Source of the DNA: Bradyrhizobium sp. Rc3b
Lineage (GTDB): Bacteria; Pseudomonadota; Alphaproteobacteria; Rhizobiales; Xanthobacteraceae
Assembly (NCBI RefSeq): GCF_900114915.1
Contig: NZ_FOUS01000003.1
Span: 558,001 to 622,000 of the forward strand
Direction of reading: 5' to 3'
DNA length: 64,000 bases
The notes below the pieces were generated by a model that ran no database searches, had not been told where the DNA came from, and saw only the letters and a program-made list of their open reading frames with translations. The translations under genes were made by a program, and so were the position numbers. Positions 8,767 to 16,864 of this stretch are shown here, piece after piece (positions within the stretch are counted from its first letter, which is position 1; each line of letters opens with the position of its first letter).

Positions 8767-10554
8767 ATGAACGAGAACGAAATCCGGGGTCTGGTCGCGG
8801 AGGTGAAGCAAGGCACGCTGTCGCGGCGCTCGTTCATCCAGAAGGTGGCCGCGGTCGGAATCGCAGCGCCGATCGCGAGCCAGATCCTGCTCTGGCACGA
8901 CGTGGCGATGGCGGATGCCACCTTGCCGTACAAGCCGACCAAGGCCGGCGGCGGCGGCTCGCTCAAGCTGCTGTTCTGGCAGGCGCCGACGCTGCTCAAT
9001 CCGCATTTCGCAATCGGCACCAAGGACCAGATGGCCTCGCGCGTGTTCTTCGAGCCGCTCGCCGGCTGGGACAAGGAGGGCAACCTGATCCCGTGCCTCG
9101 CCGCCGAGGTCCCGACCAAGCAGAACGGCAGCCTTGCGGCCGACGGCATGAGCGTGGTCTGGAAGCTGAAGCAGGGCGTCAAATGGCATGACGGCCAGCC
9201 CTTCACCGCCGACGACGTCATCTTCACCTGGCAATACGCCGCCGATCTCGCAACGGCGGCCTACACCACGGGATCCTACAAGGACATCAAGGTCGAGAAG
9301 ATCGACGACCACACCGTCAAGGTGATCTTCAAGGCGCCGACGCCGTTCTGGGCCGATCCGTTCGTCGGCTCGGTCGGCCCGATCCTGCCAAAGCATCATT
9401 TCGGCGACTATGCCGGCGCCAAGTCGCGCGAGGCACCGGCCAATCTGAAGCCGGTCGGCACCGGCCCGTACAAATTCGTCGAGTTCAAGCCGGGCGATCT
9501 GATTCGCGCCGAACGCAATCCCGACTATCACATCAAGAACCAGCCGCATTTCGACACGCTCGAGATCAAGGGTGGCGGCGATGCGGTGTCCGCGGCGCGC
9601 ACCGTGCTGCAGACCGGCGAGTACGACTTTGCCTGGAACATGCAGGTGGAGGAGGAGGTGCTCAAGCGCATGGAGGCGGGCGGCAAAGGCAAGCTCGACA
9701 TCACGCCGTCCGGCAATGTCGAGTTCATCATCCTCAACACGACGGACCCGTGGACCGAGATCGACGGCGAGCGCTCCAGCGTCAAGTCCAAGCACCCGAC
9801 GCTGTCCGATCCCGCGGTGCGCCGGGCGATCAACCTCCTGATCGACCGCGACTCGATCCAGAAATTCATCTACGGCCGCGGCGGCATCGCCACCGCGAGC
9901 TTCGTCAACGCGCCCAAGCAGTTCAAGTCGCCCAAGCTGAAATACGAGTTCGACATCGACAAGGCGAACAAGATCCTCGACGAGGCCGGCTGGAAGAAGG
10001 GCGCGGACGGCATCCGCGAGAAGGACGGCAAGAAGCTCAAATACGTGTTCCAGACCTCGATCAACGCGCCGCGCCAGAAGACGCAGGCCATCATCAAGCA
10101 GGCCTGCCAGAAGGCCGGCATCGACATCGAGCTCAAGTCGGTCACCGCATCGGTGTTCTTCTCCTCCGACGTCGGCAATCCCGACACCTACTCGAAATTC
10201 TATGCCGACATGGAGATGTACAACACCACGCAGCCGCAGCCCGATCCGGAGCGCCTCTTGAACCAGTGCGTGTCCTGGGAGATCGCCACCAAGGACAACA
10301 AATGGCTCGGCCGCAACAACTCGCGCTATTCCGATCCCGAAGCCGACAAGGCCTACAAGGCCGCGCAGAACGAGCTCGACCCGGTCAAGCGCGCCGCGCT
10401 GCTGATGAAGGTCGATGAGATATTCTGCGAAGCGCACGTGTTCCTGCCGCTGCTCTCACGCCCCATCGTCAACGCCGGCGCCAACAACCTCATGATCGAC
10501 ATCTCCGGCTGGGACACCATCACGTGGAATCTGGCGGCGTGGTATCGGGTTTGA
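8767..10554 (+). CDS. Peptide/nickel-type ABC transporter substrate-binding protein, Tat-exported
   Basis: 595-residue SBP family 5 protein (DppA/OppA fold). A classical Tat signal is at residues 19-45 (LSRRSFIQKVAAVGIAAPIA). Family landmarks include the opening AGWDKEGNLIPCLA, KQGVKWHDGQPFTADDVIFTW and NPDYHIKN. I chose the ATG at 8767: GGTGGAGGG lies about 8 bases upstream and the Tat signal begins 18 codons later. No permease or ATPase follows within the window, so it is either an orphan binding protein or works with a transporter elsewhere. The next gene-like feature is repeat DNA. Confidence 0.9.
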   Translation: MNENEIRGLVAEVKQGTLSRRSFIQKVAAVGIAAPIASQILLWHDVAMADATLPYKPTKAGGGGSLKLLFWQAPTLLNPHFAIGTKDQMASRVFFEPLAGWDKEGNLIPCLAAEVPTKQNGSLAADGMSVVWKLKQGVKWHDGQPFTADDVIFTWQYAADLATAAYTTGSYKDIKVEKIDDHTVKVIFKAPTPFWADPFVGSVGPILPKHHFGDYAGAKSREAPANLKPVGTGPYKFVEFKPGDLIRAERNPDYHIKNQPHFDTLEIKGGGDAVSAARTVLQTGEYDFAWNMQVEEEVLKRMEAGGKGKLDITPSGNVEFIILNTTDPWTEIDGERSSVKSKHPTLSDPAVRRAINLLIDRDSIQKFIYGRGGIATASFVNAPKQFKSPKLKYEFDIDKANKILDEAGWKKGADGIREKDGKKLKYVFQTSINAPRQKTQAIIKQACQKAGIDIELKSVTASVFFSSDVGNPDTYSKFYADMEMYNTTQPQPDPERLLNQCVSWEIATKDNKWLGRNNSRYSDPEADKAYKAAQNELDPVKRAALLMKVDEIFCEAHVFLPLLSRPIVNAGANNLMIDISGWDTITWNLAAWYRV

Positions 10555-10599
10555 GGCGCACGGCGCGAAGGTCCAATGCACATCCCAACGTGCAGTGCC

Positions 10600-10689
10600 G
10601 TAGGGTGGGCAAAGGCGCATAGCGCCGTGCCCACGATGTCCCTCCATGAGCAACAAGGCGTGGGCACGCTGCGCTTTGCCCACCCTACG
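10600..10689. repeat. Palindromic intergenic repeat, family A (GTAGGGTGGGCAAAG type)
   Basis: Two inverted arms: 10600-10635 begins GTAGGGTGGGCAAAGGCGC and 10660-10689 ends GCTTTGCCCACCCTACG, with further complementary blocks (CGTGCCCACG with CGTGGGCACG). Such paired REP-like units are abundant between genes in Bradyrhizobium as I recall them. It follows the stop of the binding-protein gene by 45 bases and could fold as a terminator-like structure in RNA. Confidence 0.8.
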
Positions 10690-10744
10690 ATATCGAGCGT
10701 GTGACACGCAGCTCGGCTCACAGACACGCCTTCGCGTTCTCGCG

Positions 10745-11400
10745 GCTCAATCCACCCGAGCTTTGCTTCGTCGCTCCACCCTCATAAAGCCAAGGGGGCG
10801 CAGGGAAGGCCGGGTGCCAGCTGGCACCCGCGGTCTGCTGCGCGAATAATGCGCAAAGGAGACCGCACAGCAGCATACAGGTGTCGCCGATCACTCGGCC
10901 TTCCCTGCGCGATGGTCGGACGGCTTATGCCGTGATCTCCCGGGAGCCGACCTTTCCTTCTGGCCTCCCTCGCCCCGCGAATTGACGATGCCGTCTGCCC
11001 GGTTGGGCTCGCGCGCATCTCCGCAGACAGCTTGACCGTAGCAACGACGGCCAGGACCACACGGTTTTGCCGTACGCACGGCCCGCTTGTTCGCCGCAGG
11101 ATTCGACGACGTTGTGCACGTTGCCGTCGACCTGCAGACGAGACGAACCTAACAGCGCCGCTCGTCGCACGCGGTTACGGGCTCACAGGGACTACCCGCC
11201 CTGCCCGCGCCTTTCGTGCCGACGCTGCCGCGTCCACCGCAAGCCCGGCTCGCGACAGTGACGACACATAGTCGCCCCTCTTGGATGAGCCGGGATGGGC
11301 AACACATACGCCGAAACCGAATTTCGGTAAAGTGGAATATTTTTGCGAGGAGGGGTTGACGGAGGGCGACACAGGGGCGGGGTTCTGCCCGACGCCATCC
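10745..11400. repeat. Long dispersed intergenic element with a structured core
   Basis: A non-coding stretch of about 650 bases that I recognise, from memory, as a dispersed element seen many times in Bradyrhizobium genomes. Landmarks are GGGGGCGCAGGGAAGGCCGG near 10795, the matching CGGCCTTCCCTGCGC at 10896, and the end motif GGAATATTTTTGCGAGGAG at 11333. Open frames inside it are short, overlapping on both strands and have no recognisable protein features. The boundaries are approximate. It marks the left side of the accessory region. Confidence 0.6.
10798..10910 (+). ncRNA. Strongly structured core of the dispersed element (possible RNA)
   Basis: A perfect 15-base-pair outer stem joins 10798-10812 (GCGCAGGGAAGGCCG) with 10896-10910. 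Inside are a perfect 18-base palindrome at 10812-10829 (GGGTGCCAGCTGGCACCC), a GCGCGAATAATGCGC hairpin, and pairing of CGGTC with GACCG and CTGCTG with CAGCAG. This nested, junction-like fold is what a structured RNA or a cruciform mobile element would show. No promoter was identified, and transcription is inference; the strand is chosen arbitrarily. Confidence 0.35.
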
Positions 11401-11795
11401 TACGCACTGCCTCCACTCAGGCTTCGTCAGACACTTAGACGTTTGCGAAGAAACGTCTGCACATTGATCTGACCGTCAGTGAGAACCCGCTTCTCAGGTA
11501 TTATTCGGCAATTGGTGGAATCAGCGCGAAGGCATTCTCTATACAGCGGCGCAGTCTAGCGAAGCGAAACCCATCTGGGTGTATCCAATGCTAGGGCAAG
11601 ACGGGTTTCGCAAGTACTCTCTACCTGCCCGCTCTCGCGACATTATCCCAGCCGTCCCCATCCTCTTTTCCACTGTGTGCTTCAAGTCACAGCAGAATCA
11701 TTCTCCCTCCCCTACAAACACCCTGCATGGCCGCAAACAAGGTAACGGCGGTACGCGTGAGGCTGCGGAGGCGATCAACAGCTAGGGACTTTTGA

Positions 11796-11828
11796 GGCCG
11801 CCAGGGTGAAGAGCCCGGCGGCTTTTTT
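11796..11828 (+). terminator. Probable intrinsic terminator
   Basis: GCCGCC and GGG pair with CCC and GGCGGC across a short loop, followed by a run of six T (GGCGGCTTTTTTC). No recognised gene lies just upstream. A 22-codon frame starting with ATG at about 11728 and some short frames end before it, so it may close a small RNA or a lost gene. The rest of 11401-11976 shows nothing else I can support. Confidence 0.55.
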
Positions 11829-11976
11829 CTTTGTTGCCGTGCAGCACTGAGAACGTGGATGCCCGGGCCTTTGCCGCGCCGATGGGGCTTCGGCCCGGCA
11901 GGCGGGACGAGCCCGGGCGTGACGGCCTTGCAAAGATCCGAATGCGATGCTGCTCGATCGCGCCGGCATCTATCGC

Positions 11977-12264
11977 CTACGAACCACCCGCCCCCTTCCG
12001 CTCCTCGCGCTCATCCTCCAGTTGCCGCTCCGCTTCGAGCCAGAACTCCAGGTCACGATTGCTCGGCTGGCCCGCCTGCTCCCAGAGCTCGTAGGCGCGT
12101 GCGCGCACCTGGCCGCGCCGCATCATGCGGCGGAGCTTTCGCTTCAGTTCTTCGGCAAAACTTCGGAAACGCTGGCCGGTGGTTTCGTCCCTGACGAGCG
12201 CGGCCGCTCGCGTGGCGAGTTCGATCTGGTGCTCTATCTTTTTCTGCTCGTCCACCGCCGACAC
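11977..12264 (-). CDS. DUF2934-domain protein
   Basis: 95-residue protein with the short DUF2934 motif near residues 54-80 (RAYELWEQAGQP, then RDLEFWLEAERQL). The family is a small helical module of unknown function, common in rhizobia and often found among stress genes. Residues 1-50 are a charged helix rich in Arg/Lys with no recognised domain. The GTG start at 12264 has only a weak upstream ribosome site. Two further DUF2934 genes occur in this same region, at 12647 and 22995. Confidence 0.72.
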   Translation of the reverse strand: MSAVDEQKKIEHQIELATRAAALVRDETTGQRFRSFAEELKRKLRRMMRRGQVRARAYELWEQAGQPSNRDLEFWLEAERQLEDEREERKGAGGS

Positions 12265-12354
12265 TGCCGTGGGAAAGGAATGTTGTCAGAGCCCGTGCTG
12301 TTCGGAGATTGAATTCCTTTCGGGATGGTCTGTTCCCTCGGCAACGGCGCGGCG

Positions 12355-12430
12355 GATGGGAGAGCGGAGCGCAACCCATGGGGCTGGGCAAGAAGAAGCA
12401 CGATGGGTTTCGCTTCGCTCTACCCATCCT
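12355..12430. repeat. Palindromic intergenic repeat, family B
   Basis: The left arm 12355-12380 begins GATGGGAGAGCGGAGCGCAA. The right arm, ending at 12430 with CGCTTCGCTCTACCCATC, is complementary to it at about 23 of 26 positions. It is a second REP-like type, different in sequence from the unit at 10600. It lies between DUF2934 genes and contains no coding frame of note. Confidence 0.7.
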
Positions 12431-12464
12431 ACCCGGCACCACTGCGAGCCGAAGCGGGCCGCCG

Positions 12465-12650
12465 CTAGTGCCACGTCGTGTCGGCTTCGACGATCACCAC
12501 TCTGATTTCCGGATCCTCAGTCGTGTTGCAGGTGCAGGGCATGCCCTCACCGCAGCGGCAGCCGCCGAGCTTCTCGCTCCAAGGCCGGAGCGGATGGTTT
12601 TCGCAGACCCATCCCAGACCCTGGCAGAATGGGCAGGTCTTGTCGGTCAC
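12465..12650 (-). CDS. Small Cys-rich putative zinc-ribbon protein
   Basis: 61-residue protein with seven Cys in pairs: CPFC near residue 6, then GWVCENH, then GCRCGEG and PCTCN. The paired cysteines and His suggest zinc binding, similar to small DnaJ-type zinc ribbons. I recall close relatives as hypothetical proteins in many rhizobia. I chose the GTG at 12650 because it overlaps the stop of the upstream DUF2934 gene (GTGA), which implies translational coupling; the frame extends upstream without a better start. Function is unknown. Confidence 0.65.
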   Translation of the reverse strand: MTDKTCPFCQGLGWVCENHPLRPWSEKLGGCRCGEGMPCTCNTTEDPEIRVVIVEADTTWH

Positions 12651-12808
12651 AGCGTATCCGGCGTTCGCAGCGTGTTCGACTTTTCCTCGTTGCGCAGCTC
12701 CTGCTCGGCCGCGTTCCAAAATTCTTCTTCACGGCCTTCGGGCTTGCCGGCCTGCTCCCACAAGCGGTGCGCGCGTTCTCTGATCTCTTGCTCGGTCGGA
12801 TCGGACAA
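12647..12808 (-). CDS. DUF2934-domain small protein (TTG start)
   Basis: 53-residue protein that is almost entirely DUF2934: PTEQEIRERAHRLWEQAGKP is followed by REEEFWNAAEQELRNEE. I chose the TTG at 12808 because GAGGAG lies about 8 bases upstream and the paralogue at 22995 starts at the same alignment point; a longer frame begins at 12832. The last bases overlap the next gene as GTGA. It is closely similar to the 22995 gene over its full length, including the tail LRTPD-S/T-L, so the two are recent paralogues. Confidence 0.72.
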   Translation of the reverse strand: MSDPTEQEIRERAHRLWEQAGKPEGREEEFWNAAEQELRNEEKSNTLRTPDTL

Positions 12809-12969
12809 TTCTCGTCTCCTCTGGTGAAGCACGGCCCACCCTGGGGGGTATGGGGGGCTTGGAGGCGGGCCGTGCAGGCCAGCGATCGGCGGCGAGGCTG
12901 GCCCGCGGATTCAAGCTTCCATCGTGCGCGGGAGTTCCTAGTTGCGCGCGCCGGGCGATAGCGCGCTCA

Positions 12970-13270
12970 TCAATTACTTGAGACAGGAAGAAACAGGGTA
13001 TCCAGCCAGAACAGGAGGGCGCCGATGCCTAGCACCGCAGCGAATGCGAGCATGAGGCGCATGAGCTGACCATTGGCCGCGTGGAATTCCCGCGAGAGCT
13101 CGCTCGCCAACGGGACGCCGGAGCGTCAGCAGGCCGCGCCACTCGGGCAACGTCCCGGCTCTCACGAAGGCCAGGCGTATCGCCATCGCCAAGATTACGA
13201 CCGCACATCCCCAGGCCGCAAAGGCGAGGACACGAAGCAGGTCGTGCAACGCCTCTTGGAGGATGGACAT
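12970..13270 (-). pseudogene. Two-helix membrane protein gene with a frameshift
   Basis: The N-terminal frame from 13270 encodes one membrane helix (LRVLAFAAWGCAVVILAMAIRL) and then a soluble segment. Near 13110 the protein-like reading moves to another frame, which encodes LSREFHAANGQLMRLMLAF, a second helix (AAVLGIGALLFWLDTLF), and ends at a TGA at 12972-12970. A single-base change in the run around GTTGGCGAGCG would join them into one protein of about 99 residues. No family is recognised. It could be a real mutation or a sequencing error, but several other genes nearby show the same damage. Confidence 0.5.
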
Positions 13271-13434
13271 GCGAAGCTCGGGGATATTGGTAGCGGGAGA
13301 CCGCTACGTCGCTAGACCCACTATTTCCGCGGCCCTGTTTTCCTACCGGAGAGCAGCCTAACTCGGCACTTAACGACTTGATAGTCAGTCACAAGCCGCC
13401 GTTTGTGCGCAATCGCTTCGCGACCAGAATATCC

Positions 13435-13467
13435 CGCAGGTGGGTTCAAATCCTGGACCTGCATCCA
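13435..13467 (+). other. tRNA 3'-end-like fragment (T-arm and CCA)
   Basis: The segment has a T-loop signature (GGGTTCAAATCC) and ends CTGCATCCA, like the last 30 bases of a tRNA with an encoded CCA. GCAGGT and ACCTGC on either side also pair. No upstream anticodon or D-arm is convincing, so it is at best a fragment, possibly an old attachment site at the left side of the accessory region. It could also be coincidence. Confidence 0.3.
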
Positions 13468-14031
13468 TCTCAAATGCTGTTAGAGGCAGCGGCCTGAACA
13501 GGTCGATCGGTCGATCCGGGATCGGCCTACGAACCCGGCGTCCCGAACGCAGTGAGTATCATCTAAGCTATTGATATTTATTGAGATGATAGTCGTTTCT
13601 ATCCCGTTTTGTTCACGGTCGTTTCACCCAATTCGTTGCGATTTCGTTGCGGCGTTCTCTGGGGGAACGGGGCACAAGTGTGCGCGCTGGTTTGAACTTG
13701 GATCCGCTGATTTAGCGGCGTTTTTCAGAATGACCGCGCCATCGATGCCACCGGGGGCGCCCGTGATCACGAAACCCTTCCCACCCACCGCCTCGAAATG
13801 CGAAATCCGGGACTGCTAAGGGGAGAAGCGATCGAAAAGATCACTGAAGACGGTCCCTTCCGTGCGACTCAAACCGTCACATGCGTAGATCACGCGATCT
13901 GGGGCCGGTCGCCGCCCGCAGATGACCACCTAGGCGAAGGGACGAACTCGGCGCTTCGCCGCCACGTTTGCCGGGCCCTCCAAAGTTCGCGGCTATCCGG
14001 GCCAAAGGCGAGAGGCTGTTCGGGTCCGCGC

Positions 14032-14115
14032 TTGGAGGAGGCCCGGCGGGTTATCGAGGAGTACGCGAACGATCTACGGGAGATCATCAAGAGACTCCGC
14101 ACGCCGCTCAATTGA
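14032..14115 (+). pseudogene. Possible remnant of a small helical protein gene
   Basis: Only the last 27 codons look protein-like: an amphipathic helix (EEARRVIEEYANDLREIIKRL) ending in RTPLN and a stop. Similar C-terminal helices occur in small rhizobial hypothetical proteins. The upstream frame lacks such character and no good ribosome site is seen, so this is probably a gene end. The rest of 13271-14458 (apart from the tRNA-like fragment) has no gene I can support. Confidence 0.35.
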
Positions 14116-14458
14116 AGCCGCCGGTACCGCCCGCTCAGCCCCACTGTCCCAGGTTGACGACCGCGCTTCCGCCTTCCTGGACGAAGCCATTGTCCCCTCT
14201 TGCGAACGGCTCGTCGCCACGTCCTCCAACGTCACGAGATCGTTGAACGGTAACACTGATTTGCGCAGTGGCGCTGTGAACGCCGCGGAAGCCATCAAGC
14301 TATTAGTTCTCTTCGAGCAACGCAGGCCATCAGCTCTTCTTCGCTCTCCTGCTCAGCGCTCAAATCTCTCTTCAGGAGGGCGGGCCTCCCCAGTCCAACG
14401 CGTGGCAGGGCGACCGGTCTCGCTGCCAGACCAGGGGGGTCTTCGAGTGCGCCGGCCG

Positions 14459-14542
14459 CTAGCGCCAGAACAGCGCAAGCAGCAGGATGACGGGTAGTGG
14501 AATGCCCAAGAGCCACAATAGGGCGCCTCTGCCGAATGTCAT
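14459..14542 (-). CDS. 27-residue small membrane protein
   Basis: A strong ribosome site (AAAGGAGGAGG) lies just upstream of an ATG at 14542. It starts a 27-codon frame reading MTFGRGALLWLLGIPLPVIL and ending ALFWR: one hydrophobic helix with a basic start and end. I recall very similar tiny membrane proteins, annotated as hypothetical, in many rhizobia and relatives. The fit of ribosome site, start, helix and stop makes it convincing despite its size. It is divergent from the membrane protein gene at 14658. Confidence 0.7.
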   Translation of the reverse strand: MTFGRGALLWLLGIPLPVILLLALFWR

Positions 14543-14657
14543 GGTCAATCCTCCTCCTTTCTAGCGATCAAGCCTCGACCGGGTCAGCGGTTCCAACGAC
14601 TTGGAACTTACGTACGAATTTGATCTTGAATCCAAAGCCCTATTTGAGGAGGTAAAC

Positions 14658-15272
14658 ATGGCCACACGCGCGGTACCGCACGCTTTCTTCGCCTGGACCT
14701 GGTCACCTGTCTTGGCGGGCGTATTTGCTTCATTGGTCGTCCAAATCCTGCTGACCATGCTGGGCTTTGGCATTGGCCTGCTCGCCATCGACACTCCGAC
14801 GGCCGCCTCAGCGCCTGCTAGCGCTGGCTGGCCCGCCTTCGTCTGGTGGGCAGTTTCGGGCATCATTGCCGCCTTCGTCGGCGGCGCCATCGCAGCCGCC
14901 AATTCGCCCGATCAGAGCGGTTTGGGCCGTGTCGGACATGCGTTGGGTGCCTGGGCGGTCGCCACCGTCATCGTGGTGGCGGCAGCAGCGATGATACCTG
15001 GTTCGGCTGCCAGCATCGCGGGCAACCTCGCCGGCCCCAGCTATGCGGCGAATGCCCGCATCGCATATTATTCGAACAGCCCGACGCGTGAAACAGTCGG
15101 CTCGACGAGCAGGCCGGTAACGCAAGCTCAAATGGAGGAGGCCCGCAAGCACCTCGCCTATGCCATGCTTGCCAGTTTCTGCGCGCTTCTGTTGGGCGCC
15201 GGCGCTGCCTATGCCGCCGGAATGGCAACCACCGCACGAGCGGTCGAAGATGCCGCAAGACCGGTGACTTGA
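14658..15272 (+). CDS. Integral membrane protein, stress-type (PhnA-like in rhizobial annotation)
   Basis: 204-residue membrane protein with about four helices: residues 15-45, 65-90, 105-135 and 170-195. They are rich in Ala and Gly and framed by Pro/Ser loops. I chose the ATG at 14658 because GAGGAGG lies 6 bases upstream; the frame opens earlier at 14601. Similar proteins in rhizobia are often labelled PhnA-like, but it has no similarity to the PhnA enzyme that I can see, and its function is unknown. It sits with other stress-type small genes. Confidence 0.75.
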   Translation: MATRAVPHAFFAWTWSPVLAGVFASLVVQILLTMLGFGIGLLAIDTPTAASAPASAGWPAFVWWAVSGIIAAFVGGAIAAANSPDQSGLGRVGHALGAWAVATVIVVAAAAMIPGSAASIAGNLAGPSYAANARIAYYSNSPTRETVGSTSRPVTQAQMEEARKHLAYAMLASFCALLLGAGAAYAAGMATTARAVEDAARPVT

Positions 15273-15476
15273 GACCGCTTAGCTATCTGGCGGGCTCCTG
15301 TCATGGCCGGTCGCTGCTACGATATCTTGATCGTCTGGGCTGAGAGCTCAGCCACGACGAGATCGTCCGATTCCTTACCCGCCAAATTCGTCGAGGAAAG
15401 GCGGCGACACCAAGCTCAACACCATGGCGCTCCGCATGGGCGTCAACTGCTCGACCGCAAGCTGATGGAGATACAC

Positions 15477-16036
15477 ATGAGACGCACCATAATAGCAGTC
15501 GCGTGCATTTTGCTGGCGACGCCGGCACTGGCCCAATCAGTCAGCGAGAAGACCGGCGTCAATTCCGTGCTCGGGGTCAGCCCCTCGACGGTGGATTTTG
15601 TCAAGCAGGTCGCGATATCGGACATGTTTGAAATCGAGTCTAACAAGCTCGCACAACAGAAGGAAAATGCAGCGGAGAAGACCTTCGCTTCCCAGATGGT
15701 AACGGACCACACTAAAACCAGCAATGAACTGAAGGGACTAGTCACCAGTGGCAAGGTGAAAGCCGAATTGCCCAGCGCTCTCGACTCATCGCATCAAAGC
15801 AAGCTGGACAAACTCAAGGGTGCCAATGGTAACGACTTCAGCTCCGAGTTCAATCCGATGCAGGTCAGCGCTCATAAGGATGCCGTCGACCTGTTCGAAC
15901 GTTATGCCAAGGCCGGCGACAATGCGGATCTGAAGGACTGGGCCGGCAAACCCTGCCCGCGCTAAAGCATCACCTTGAGATGGCGCAGAATCTTGACAAG
16001 AAGCCCGCACCTACGGTCGGCGAGGGCAAGAAATAG
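15477..16036 (+). pseudogene. DUF4142 periplasmic protein gene with a single-base frameshift
   Basis: The reading frame from the ATG at 15477 (GATGGAG upstream) encodes a signal peptide (RTIIAVACILLATPALAQ) and a ferritin-like helical DUF4142 domain: STVDFVKQVAISDMFEIES, then SQMVTDHTKTSNELK. At about 15948-15953 the frame ends early as GKPCPR and stop. One extra A in the AAACCC run would instead give the family's usual ending, GKTLPALKHHLEMAQNLDKK, closing at 16036. So one base seems lost. The truncated protein of 162 residues lacks the last helix. An intrinsic terminator follows. Confidence 0.75.
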
Positions 16037-16041
16037 CTGAA

Positions 16042-16076
16042 AGGGAGCCGCTGCCAGGCGGCTCCTTCCCTTTTTG
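16042..16076 (+). terminator. Intrinsic terminator after the DUF4142 gene
   Basis: GGAGCCGC (16044-16051) pairs with GCGGCTCC (16058-16065) across a six-base loop, followed by TTCCCTTTTT. It starts 8 bases after the restored DUF4142 stop codon at 16036, which also supports that the gene originally ended there. Confidence 0.8.
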
Positions 16077-16299
16077 CTGCCGCTGGCCGCCCAGGTGGCG
16101 TTGGCTTCATTGTGACCAGCGCCTACACGGTGATGTAGCGCCAATTGGGATGGCCCAACGAGCGTGTCGGCCGATTGCGGCTAACCGCTTTACGATTGAT
16201 TGCGGCTCCGCCAGCTTGTTCAGCGCGACGTCAGTTTTCTTTTCTCCCTCAAGCGTCTGCCCGAGCGGTTGGACCCTGCTTCAGGTTCAACCCAGGTAA

Positions 16300-16545
16300 T
16301 CAACGTGCCGTAACGCGATATTTGTGCTCGACGGCCTGAGCACCCGAGAGAAGGCCCGCGTCTAGCGCCGGAGAATCTTCTCTATCACTTCTTCGCCCTC
16401 CTCGACCGCCCCAGGATAGCAGGGCAGGTTCTGCCTCGGGACTCTGCTTCATCAATTTGAACACTCTGCAGACGCTGGCCGCCGTCTCCCCGGCATGTTT
16501 TTCAAAAGCAGCACGCAGCTGGTCAGAATTCACTGCTTTTGCCAT
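16300..16545 (-). CDS. Hypothetical small protein (doubtful)
   Basis: An 81-codon frame whose first 40 residues (AKAVNSDQLRAAFEKHAGE, then ASVCRVFKLMKQS) look like a real helical protein, while the remainder is Gly/Arg-rich and looks random. No good ribosome site precedes the ATG at 16545. It may be a decayed gene like others here. The rest of 16077-16736 shows nothing I can support. Confidence 0.3.
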   Translation of the reverse strand: MAKAVNSDQLRAAFEKHAGETAASVCRVFKLMKQSPEAEPALLSWGGRGGRRSDREDSPALDAGLLSGAQAVEHKYRVTAR

Positions 16546-16736
16546 TTTGGCAACGCAACGAGTATCTTCCTGTCGGCGTAGTACATGTCCTTAAGGATCT
16601 CCAGAAAGAGGGCTCCAAGTGTCTTGTTCTGACCCGGCGTGGCTTCCTCCTTGTTCTGACACAAGCCAAACAGCGCCCCTCCTCAAATGTTCATGAGTTT
16701 GGCTGTCATCAGTTCATTCGCCAGGAAGCGACATGA

Positions 16737-16766
16737 AAAAGGCCCCGCTTTCCAGGGCCTTTCCCT
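16737..16766 (-). terminator. Intrinsic terminator of the FAD-Rieske gene
   Basis: Read on the minus strand, AAAGGCCC and GGGCCTTTTT form a stem with a T tail, about 100 bases after the stop at 16865. The plus-strand reading also has a short T run, so it may work in both directions. Confidence 0.7.
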
Positions 16767-16864
16767 AAGGGGTACATCCGCCCTTAGCGCCTGACAATGA
16801 TCCGGGACAACGAGCTACCATCACTCGAGTTCCTTGCGAGCAGGCATACGGCGGCCAACCGGAG

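Noticed and set aside
8392..10437. A 681-codon open frame on the minus strand opposite the peptide-binding protein gene.
   Set aside because: It is rich in Arg, Gly, Asp and Leu without family features and mirrors the codon bias of a clear plus-strand gene with a Tat signal.
10798..10910. A CRISPR array or a riboswitch at the structured core.
   Set aside because: There are no regularly spaced direct repeats, and no gene follows that a riboswitch could control.
13571..13819. An 82-codon plus-strand frame.
   Set aside because: No ribosome site, no homology I can recall and an AT-richer, irregular composition; probably degraded DNA.
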